From positions 37,948,901-38,012,900 of the forward strand of contig BTRK01000006.1 of NCBI GenBank assembly GCA_036245805.1: DNA of 64,000 nucleotides, in the 5' to 3' direction. Within the stretch, counting starts at the first letter, position 1; every line of letters starts with the position of its first letter. This DNA is from Pristionchus mayeri. Taxonomy: Eukaryota; Nematoda; Chromadorea; Rhabditida; Neodiplogasteridae. Made by a program: the position numbers and the translations under genes. The notes beneath the pieces were generated by a model. It was not told where the DNA came from. It did no database searches and saw only the letters and a list, made by a program, of their open reading frames with translations. Shown here piece by piece: positions 54,441 to 64,000 of the stretch.

Positions 54441-57400
54441 ATCTTTGAATTACCGTATGCCAATCAATAATTAGCATTGGGTCAACTACCGTATACCAAT
54501 CGATAATTAGCCGTGGGTCACCTCTTATTCCGTGGGTCAGATTTATGATTTTGATCTTTGATCTTTGAATTACCGTATGCCAATCAATAATTGGCATTGG
54601 GTCAACTACCGTATACCAATCGATAATTAGCCGTGGGTCACCTCTTATTCCGTGGGTCAGATTTATGATTTTGATCTTTGATCTTTGAATTAACGTATGC
54701 CAATCAATAATTAGCATTGGGTCAACTACCGTATACCAATCGATAATTAGCCATGGGCCAACTGTTATTCCGTGGGTCAGATTTATGACTTTGACCTTTG
54801 ATCTTTGAATTACCGTATGCCAATCAATAATTAGCATTGGGTCAACTACCGTATACCAATCGATAATTAGCCTTGGGTCACCTCTTATTCCGTGGGTCAG
54901 ATTTATGATTTTGATCTTTGATCTTTGAATTACCGTATGCCAATCAATAATTATTATTGGGGGCAACTACCGTATACCAATATATAATTAGCCATGGGTC
55001 AACTGTTATTCCGTGGGTCAGATTTATGACTTTGACCTTTGATCTTTGAATTACCGTATGCCAATCAATAATTAGCATTGGGTCAACTTCCGTATACAAA
55101 TCGATAATTAGCCATGGGTCAACTGTTATTCCGTGGGTCAGATTTATGACTTTGACCTTTGATCTTTGAATTACCGTATACCAATCAATAATTAGCATTG
55201 GGTCAACTACCGTATACCAATCGATAATTAGCCATAGGTCACCTCTTATTCCGTGGGTCAGATTTATGATTTTGATCTTTGATCTTTGAATTACCGTATA
55301 CCAATCAATAATTGGCATTGGGTCAACTACCGTATACCAATCGATAATTAGCCGTGGGTCACCTCTTATTCCGTGGGTCAGATTTATGATTTTGATCTTT
55401 GATCTTTGAATTACCGTATGCCAATCAATAATTAGCATTGGGTCAACTACCGTATACCAATCGATAATTAGCCATGGGTCAACTGTTATTCCGTGGGTCA
55501 GATTTATGACTTTGACCTTTGATCTTTGAATTACCGTATGCCAATCAATAATTAGCATTGGGTCAACTACCGTATACCAATCGATAATTAGCCGTGGGTC
55601 ACCTCTTATTCCGTGGGTCAGATTTATGATTTTGATCTTTGATCTTTGAATTACTGTATGCCAATCAATAATTAGCATTGGGTCAACTACCGTATACCAA
55701 TCGATAATTAGCCGTGGGTCACCTCTTATTCCGTGGGTTAGATTTATGATTTTGATCTTTGATCTTTGAATTACCGTATGCCAATCAATAATTATTATTG
55801 GGGGCAACTACCGTATACCAATAGATAATTAGCCATGGGTCAACTGTTATTCCGTGGGTCAGATTTATGATTTTGATCTTTGATCTTTGAATTACCGTAT
55901 GCCAATCAATAATTAGCATTGGGTCAACTACCGTATACCAATCGATAATTAGCCATGGGTCAACTGTTATTCCGTGGGTCAGATTTATGACTTTGACCTT
56001 TGATCTTTGAATTACCGTATGCCAATCAATAATTAGCATTGGGTCAACTACCGTATACCAATCGATAATTAGCCATGGGTCAACTGTTATTCCGTGGGTC
56101 AGATTTATGACTTTAACCTTTGATCTTTGAATTACCGTATGCCAATCAATAGTTAGCATTGGGTCAACTACCGTATACCAATCGATAATTAGCCGTGGGT
56201 CACCTCTTATTCCGTGGGTCAGATTTATGATTTTGATCTTTGATCTTTGAATTACCGTATGCCAATCAATAATTAGCATTGGGTCAACTACCGTATACCA
56301 ATCGATAATTAGCCATGGGTCAACTGTTATTCCGTGGGTCAGATTTATGACTTTGACCTTTGATCTTTGAATTACCGTATGCCAATCAATAATTAGCATT
56401 GGGTCAACTACCGTATACCAATCGATAATTAGCCGTGGGTCACCTCTTATTCCGTGGGTCAGATTTATGATTTTGATCTTTGATCTTTGAATTACCGTAT
56501 GAAAATCAATAATTGGCATTGGGTCAACTACCGTATACCAATCGATAATTAGCCGTGGGTCACCTCTTATTCCGTGGGTCAGATTTATGATTTTGATCTT
56601 TGATCTTTGAATTACCGTATGCCAATCAATAATTAGCATTGGGTCAACTACCGTATACCAATCGATAATTAGCCATGGGTCAACTGTTATTCCGTGGGTC
56701 AGATTTATGACTTTGACCTTTGATCTTTGAATTACCGTATGCCAATCAATAATTAGCATTGGGTCAACTACCGTATACCAATCGATAATTAGCCATGGGT
56801 CAACTGTTATTCCGTGGGTCAGATTTATGATTTTGATCTTTGATCTTTGAATTACTGTATGCCAATCAATAATTAGCATTGGGTCACCTCTTATTCCGTG
56901 GGTCAGATTTATTACTTTGACCTTTGATTTTTGAATTACCGTATGCCAATCATTAATTAGCATTGGGTCAACTACCGTATACCAATCGATAATTAGCCGT
57001 GGGTCACCTCTTATTCCGTGGGTCAGATTTATGATTTTGATCTTTGATCTTTGAATTACCGTATGCCAATCAATAATTATTATTGGGGGCAACTACCGTA
57101 TACCAATATATAATTAGCCATGGGTCAACTGTTATTCCGTGGGTCAGATTTATGACTTTGACCTTTGATCTTTGAATTACCGTATGCCAATCAATAATTA
57201 GCATTGGGTCAACTTCCGTATACAAATCGATAATTAGCCGTGGGTCACCTCTTATTCCGTGGGTCAGATTTATGATTTTGATCTTTGATCTTTGAATTAC
57301 CGTATGCCAATCAATAATTGGCATTGGGTCAACTACCGTATACCAATCGATAATTAGCCGTGGGTCACCTCTTATTCCGTGGGTCAGATTTATGATTTTG

Positions 57401-60400
57401 ATCTTTGATCTTTGAATTACCGTATGCCAATCAATAATTAGCATTGGGTCAACTACCGTATACCAATCGATAATTAGCCATGGGTCAACTGTTATTCCGT
57501 GGGTCAGATTTATGACTTTGACCTTTGATCTTTGAATTACCGTATGCCAATCAATAATTAGCATTGGGTCAACTACCGTATACCAATCGATAATTAGCCA
57601 TGGGTCAACTGTTATTCCGTGGGTCAGATTTATGATTTTGATCTTTGATCTTTGAATTACTGTATGCCAATCAATAATTAGCATTGGGTCACCTCTTATT
57701 CCGTGGGTCAGATTTATGACTTTGACCTTTGATTTTTGAATTACCGTATGCCAATCATTAATTAGCATTGGGTCAACTACCGTATACCAATCGATAATTA
57801 GCCGTGGGTCACCTCTTATTCCGTGGGTCAGATTTATGATTTTGATCTTTGATCTTTGAATTACCGTATGCCAATCAATAATTATTATTGGGGGCAACTA
57901 CCGTATACCAATATATAATTAGCCATGGGTCAACTGTTATTCCGTGGGTCAGATTTATGACTTTGACCTTTGATCTTTGAATTACCGTATGCCAATCAAT
58001 AATCAGCATTGGGTCAACTTCCGTATACAAATCGATAATTAGCCATGGGTCAACTGTTATTCCGTGGGTCAGATTTATGACTTTGACCTTTGATCTTTGA
58101 ATTACCGTATGCCAATCAATAATTAGCATTGGGTCAACTACCGTATACCAATCGATAATTAGCCATAGGTCAACTGTTATTCCGTGGGTCAGATTTATGA
58201 CTTTGACCTTTGATCTTTGAATTACCGTATGCCAATCAATAATTATTATTGGGGCAACTACCGTATACCAATCGATAATTAGTCATGGGTCAACTGTTAT
58301 TCCGTGGGTCAGATTTATGACTTTGACCTTTGATCTTTGAATTACCGTATGTCAATCAATAATTGGCATTGGGTCAACTACCGTATACCAATCGATAATT
58401 AGCCGTGGGTCACCTCTTATTCCGTGGGTCAGATTTATGATTTTGATCTTTGATCTTTGAATTACCGTATGCCAATCAATAATTAGCATTGGGTCAACTA
58501 CCGTATACCAATCGATAATTAGCCGTGGGTCACCTCTTATTCCGTGGGTCAGATTTATGATTTTGATCTTTGATCTTTGAATTACCGTATGCCAATCAAT
58601 AATTAGCATTGGGTCAACTACCGTATACCAATCGATAATTAGCCGTGGGTCACCTCTTATTCCGTGGGTTAGATTTATGATTTTGATCTTTGATCTTTGA
58701 ATTACCGTATGCCAATCAATAATTATTATTGGGGGCAACTACCGTATACCAATAGATAATTAGCCATGGGTCAACTGTTATTCCGTGGGTCAGATTTATG
58801 ATTTTGATCTTTGATCTTTGAATTACCGTATGCCAATCAATAATTAGCATTGGGTCAACTACCGTATACCAATCGATAATTAGCCATGGGTCAACTGTTA
58901 TTCCGTGGGTCAGATTTATGACTTTGACCTTTGATCTTTGAATTACCGTATGCCAATCAATAATTAGCATTGGGTCAACTACCGTATACCAATCGATAAT
59001 TAGCCATGGGTCAACTGTTATTCCGTGGGTCAGATTTATGACTTTGACCTTTGATCTTTGAATTACCGTATGCCAATCAATAGTTAGCATTGGGTCAACT
59101 ACCGTATACCAATCGATAATTAGCCATGGGTCAACTGTTATTCCGTGGGTCAGATTTATGACTTTGACCTTTGATCTTTGAATTACCGTATGCCAATCAA
59201 TAATTAGCATTGGGTCAACTTCCGTATACCAATCGATAATTAGCCATGGGTCAACTGTTATTCCGTGGGTCAGATTTATGACTTTGACCTTTGATCTTTG
59301 AATTACCGTATGCCAATCAATAATTAGCATTGGGTCAACTACCGTATACCAATCGATAATTAGCCGTGGGTCACCTCTTATTCCGTGGGTCAGATTTATG
59401 ATTTTGATCTTTGATCTTTGAATTACCGTATACCAATCAATAATTGGCATTGGGTCAACTACCGTATACCAATCGATAATTAGCCGTGGGTCACCTCTTA
59501 TTCCGTGGGTCAGATTTATGATTTTGATCTTTGATCTTTGAATTACCGTATGCCAATCAATAATTAGCATTGGGTCAACTACCGTATACCAATCGATAAT
59601 TAGCCATGGGTCAACTGTTATTCCGTGGGTCAGATTTATGACTTTGACCTTTGATCTTTGAATTACCGTATGCCAATCAATAATTAGCATTGGGTCAACT
59701 ACCGTATACCAATCGATAATTAGCCGTGGGTCACCTCTTATTCCGTGGGTCAGATTTATGATTTTGATCTTTGATCTTTGAATTACTGTATGCCAATCAA
59801 TAATTAGCATTGGGTCAACTACCGTATACCAATCGATAATTAGCCGTGGGTCACCTCTTATTCCGTGGGTTAGATTTATGATTTTGATCTTTGATCTTTG
59901 AATTACCGTATGCCAATCAATAATTATTATTGGGGGCAACTACCGTATACCAATAGATAATTAGCCATGGGTCAACTGTTATTCCGTGGGTCAGATTTAT
60001 GATTTTGATCTTTGATCTTTGAATTACCGTATGCCAATCAATAATTAGCATTGGGTCAACTACCGTATACCAATCGATAATTAGCCATGGGTCAACTGTT
60101 ATTCCGTGGGTCAGATTTATGACTTTGACCTTTGATCTTTGAATTACCGTATGCCAATCAATAATTAGCATTGGGTCAACTACCGTATACCAATCGATAA
60201 TTAGCCATGGGTCAACTGTTATTCCGTGGGTCAGATTTATGACTTTGACCTTTGATCTTTGAATTACCGTATGCCAATCAATAGTTAGCATTGGGTCAAC
60301 TACCGTATACCAATCGATAATTAGCCGTGGGTCACCTCTTATTCCGTGGGTCAGATTTATGATTTTGATCTTTGATCTTTGAATTACCGTATGCCAATCA

Positions 60401-63400
60401 ATAATTAGCATTGGGTCAACTACCGTATACCAATCGATAATTAGCCATGGGTCAACTGTTATTCCGTGGGTCAGATTTATGACTTTGACCTTTGATCTTT
60501 GAATTACCGTATGCCAATCAATAATTAGCATTGGGTCAACTACCGTATACCAATCGACAATTAGCCGTGGGTCACCTCTTATTCCGTGGGTCAGATTTAT
60601 GATTTTGATCTTTGATCTTTGAATTACCGTATGCCAATCAATAATTGGCATTGGGTCAACTACCGTATACCAATCGATAATTAGCCGTGGGTCACCTCTT
60701 ATTCCGTGGGTCAGATTTATGATTTTGATCTTTGATCTTTGAATTACCGTATGCCAATCAATAATTAGCATTGGGTCAACTACCGTATACCAATCGATAA
60801 TTAGCCATGGGTCAACTGTTATTCCGTGGGTCAGATTTATGACTTTGACCTTTGATCTTTGAATTACCGTATGCCAATCAATAATTAGCATTGGGTCAAC
60901 TACCGTATACCAATCGATAATTAGCCGTGGGTCACCTCTTATTCCGTGGGTCAGATTTATGATTTTGATCTTTGATCTTTGAATTACTGTATGCCAATCA
61001 ATAATTAGCATTGGGTCACCTCTTATTCCGTGGGTCAGATTTATGACTTTGACCTTTGATTTTTGAATTACCGTATGCCAATCATTAATTAGCATTGGGT
61101 CAACTACCGTATACCAATCGATAATTAGCCGTGGGTCACCTCTTATTCCGTGGGTCAGATTTATGATTTTGATCTTTGATCTTTGAATTACCGTATGCCA
61201 ATCAATAATTATTATTGGGGGCAACTACCGTATACCAATATATAATTAGCCATGGGTCAACTGTTATTCCGTGGGTCAGATTTATGACTTTGACCTTTGA
61301 TCTTTGAATTACCGTATGCCAATCAATAATTAGCATTGGGTCAACTTCCGTATACAAATCGATAATTAGCCATGGGTCAACTGTTATTCCGTGGGTCAGA
61401 TTTATGACTTTGACCTTTGATCTTTGAATTACCGTATGCCAATCAATAATTAGCATTGGGTCAACTACCGTATACCAATCGATAATTAGCCGTGGGTCAC
61501 CTCTTATTCCGTGGGTCAGATTTATGATTTTGATCTTTGATCTTTGAATTACCGTATGCCAATCAATAATTGGCATTGGGTCAACTACCGTATACCAATC
61601 GATAATTAGCCGTGGGTCACCTCTTATTCCGTGGGTCAGATTTATGATTTTGATCTTTGATCTTTGAATTAACGTATGCCAATCAATAATTAGCATTGGG
61701 TCAACTACCGTATACCAATCGATAATTAGCCATGGGCCAACTGTTATTCCGTGGGTCAGATTTATGACTTTGACCTTTGATCTTTGAATTACCGTATGCC
61801 AATCAATAATTAGCATTGGGTCAACTACCGTATACCAATCGATAATTAGCCTTGGGTCACCTCTTATTCCGTGGGTCAGATTTATGATTTTGATCTTTGA
61901 TCTTTGAATTACCGTATGCCAATCAATAATTATTATTGGGGGCAACTACCGTATACCAATATATAATTAGCCATGGGTCAACTGTTATTCCGTGGGTCAG
62001 ATTTATGACTTTGACCTTTGATCTTTGAATTACCGTATGCCAATCAATAATTAGCATTGGGTCAACTTCCGTATACAAATCGATAATTAGCCATGGGTCA
62101 ACTGTTATTCCGTGGGTCAGATTTATGACTTTGACCTTTGATCTTTGAATTACCGTATACCAATCAATAATTAGCATTGGGTCAACTACCGTATACCAAT
62201 CGATAATTAGCCATAGGTCACCTCTTATTCCGTGGGTCAGATTTATGATTTTGATCTTTGATCTTTGAATTACCGTATACCAATCAATAATTGGCATTGG
62301 GTCAACTACCGTATACCAATCGATAATTAGCCGTGGGTCACCTCTTATTCCGTGGGTCAGATTTATGATTTTGATCTTTGATCTTTGAATTACCGTATGC
62401 CAATCAATAATTAGCATTGGGTCAACTACCGTATACCAATCGATAATTAGCCATGGGTCAACTGTTATTCCGTGGGTCAGATTTATGACTTTGACCTTTG
62501 ATCTTTGAATTACCGTATGCCAATCAATAATTAGCATTGGGTCAACTACCGTATACCAATCGATAATTAGCCGTGGGTCACCTCTTATTCCGTGGGTCAG
62601 ATTTATGATTTTGATCTTTGATCTTTGAATTACTGTATGCCAATCAATAATTAGCATTGGGTCAACTACCGTATACCAATCGATAATTAGCCGTGGGTCA
62701 CCTCTTATTCCGTGGGTTAGATTTATGATTTTGATCTTTGATCTTTGAATTACCGTATGCCAATCAATAATTATTATTGGGGGCAACTACCGTATACCAA
62801 TAGATAATTAGCCATGGGTCAACTGTTATTCCGTGGGTCAGATTTATGATTTTGATCTTTGATCTTTGAATTACCGTATGCCAATCAATAATTAGCATTG
62901 GGTCAACTACCGTATACCAATCGATAATTAGCCATGGGTCAACTGTTATTCCGTGGGTCAGATTTATGACTTTGACCTTTGATCTTTGAATTACCGTATG
63001 CCAATCAATAATTAGCATTGGGTCAACTACCGTATACCAATCGATAATTAGCCATGGGTCAACTGTTATTCCGTGGGTCAGATTTATGACTTTGACCTTT
63101 GATCTTTGAATTACCGTATGCCAATCAATAGTTAGCATTGGGTCAACTACCGTATACCAATCGATAATTAGCCGTGGGTCACCTCTTATTCCGTGGGTCA
63201 GATTTATGATTTTGATCTTTGATCTTTGAATTACCGTATGCCAATCAATAATTAGCATTGGGTCAACTACCGTATACCAATCGATAATTAGCCATGGGTC
63301 AACTGTTATTCCGTGGGTCAGATTTATGACTTTGACCTTTGATCTTTGAATTACCGTATGCCAATCAATAATTAGCATTGGGTCAACTACCGTATACCAA

Positions 63401-64000
63401 TCGATAATTAGCCGTGGGTCACCTCTTATTCCGTGGGTCAGATTTATGATTTTGATCTTTGATCTTTGAATTACCGTATGAAAATCAATAATTGGCATTG
63501 GGTCAACTACCGTATACCAATCGATAATTAGCCGTGGGTCACCTCTTATTCCGTGGGTCAGATTTATGATTTTGATCTTTGATCTTTGAATTACCGTATG
63601 CCAATCAATAATTAGCATTGGGTCAACTACCGTATACCAATCGATAATTAGCCATGGGTCAACTGTTATTCCGTGGGTCAGATTTATGACTTTGACCTTT
63701 GATCTTTGAATTACCGTATGCCAATCAATAATTAGCATTGGGTCAACTACCGTATACCAATCGATAATTAGCCATGGGTCAACTGTTATTCCGTGGGTCA
63801 GATTTATGATTTTGATCTTTGATCTTTGAATTACTGTATGCCAATCAATAATTAGCATTGGGTCACCTCTTATTCCGTGGGTCAGATTTATGACTTTGAC
63901 CTTTGATTTTTGAATTACCGTATGCCAATCATTAATTAGCATTGGGTCAACTACCGTATACCAATCGATAATTAGCCGTGGGTCACCTCTTATTCCGTGG
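52100..64000. repeat. Higher-order duplication, offset 6,979 bp
   Basis: About 52.1-57.0 kb recurs at 59.1-64.0 kb and runs off the window. Shared private variants are CATGGGCCAAC (54755/61734) and TATGAAAATC (56501/63480). At least two private differences separate the copies (56115 A versus 63094 G, and TTATTACTT near 56911 versus TTATGACTT). The offset equals 56 x 120 + 3 x 84 + 7. Confidence 0.85.

Larger units (their letters stand above)
21755..64000. repeat. 120-bp satellite array, more than 42 kb, continues past the window
   Basis: Head-to-tail tandem repeat of roughly 350 monomers with no interruption by other sequence. Each 120-bp monomer is two 36-bp sub-repeats (TACCGTATACCAATC-type, ending GGGTCAAC) plus a 48-bp segment with TTATTCCGTGGGTCAG and CTTTGATCTTTGAA. 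Main types: A (CATGGGTCAACTGTT with GACTTTGACC) and B (CGTGGGTCACCTCTT with GATTTTGATC). Length variants: 84 bp (one 36-bp sub-repeat lost, about 20 cases) and 121 bp (TTATTGGGGGCAAC, about 40 cases). Variants recur in long ordered blocks, so the array has higher-order structure. The left edge is not visibly degenerate. Confidence 0.98.

Noticed and set aside
22127..63942. Many long minus-strand open frames (up to 732 codons) as repeat-protein genes
   Set aside because: They are the satellite monomer read in its one stop-free frame. Starts and stops are set by the 121-bp units, the monomer differences checked are amino-acid changing, and there is no splice, promoter or signal-peptide context.
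21755..64000. CRISPR-like array
   Set aside because: Repeats are directly adjacent, with no unique spacers; it is a eukaryotic satellite with homologous sub-repeats.

Overview
The window looks like nuclear DNA from an intron-rich nematode. The evidence is short introns with TTNCAG-type acceptors, a non-muscle myosin II heavy chain cut into 41 visible exons, inverted-repeat (foldback) transposon remnants, and a very long tandem satellite. The exon density fits a diplogastrid (Pristionchus-like) worm better than Caenorhabditis; that assignment is inference from gene structure only.

Region 1 (about 1-15,800, + strand) is one gene: a conventional non-muscle myosin II heavy chain (NMY-1/NMY-2, zipper, MYH9/10 family) lacking only its N-terminal ~110-120 codons, which lie left of the window. 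All splice phases close from 56 to the stop at 15,190. They give 1,854 residues in the short form, or 2,020 if an in-frame 166-residue Ser/Thr/Glu-rich exon extension (8,173-8,670) is kept. P-loop, switch I, switch II/relay, SH1/SH2 region, two IQ motifs, long coiled-coil rod and a short acidic tailpiece are all visible. Intron 6 carries a ~1.1 kb foldback element. A canonical AATAAA sits at 15,781.

Region 2 (about 15,800-21,754) is gene-poor. It has one possible orphan exon (16,208-16,396) and two large foldback elements (16,625-18,716 and 19,004-20,963). The second is related to the element in intron 6. The first carries a tRNA-like sequence with Pol III A and B boxes in each arm.

Region 3 (21,755 to the window end, more than 42 kb) is an uninterrupted satellite array of roughly 350 monomers of 120 bp. 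Each monomer is built from two 36-bp sub-repeats plus a 48-bp segment, with recurrent 84-bp and 121-bp variants. The variants are organised into large higher-order duplications (offsets 1,442, 1,887, 4,047, 5,859 and 6,979 bp). Long minus-strand open frames cross the array because 120, 84 and 36 are multiples of three; the monomer differences I checked are amino-acid changing, so I do not call genes there. The most interesting observation is that the monomer is colinear with a short segment of the neighbouring tRNA-bearing foldback element, which suggests where the satellite came from.
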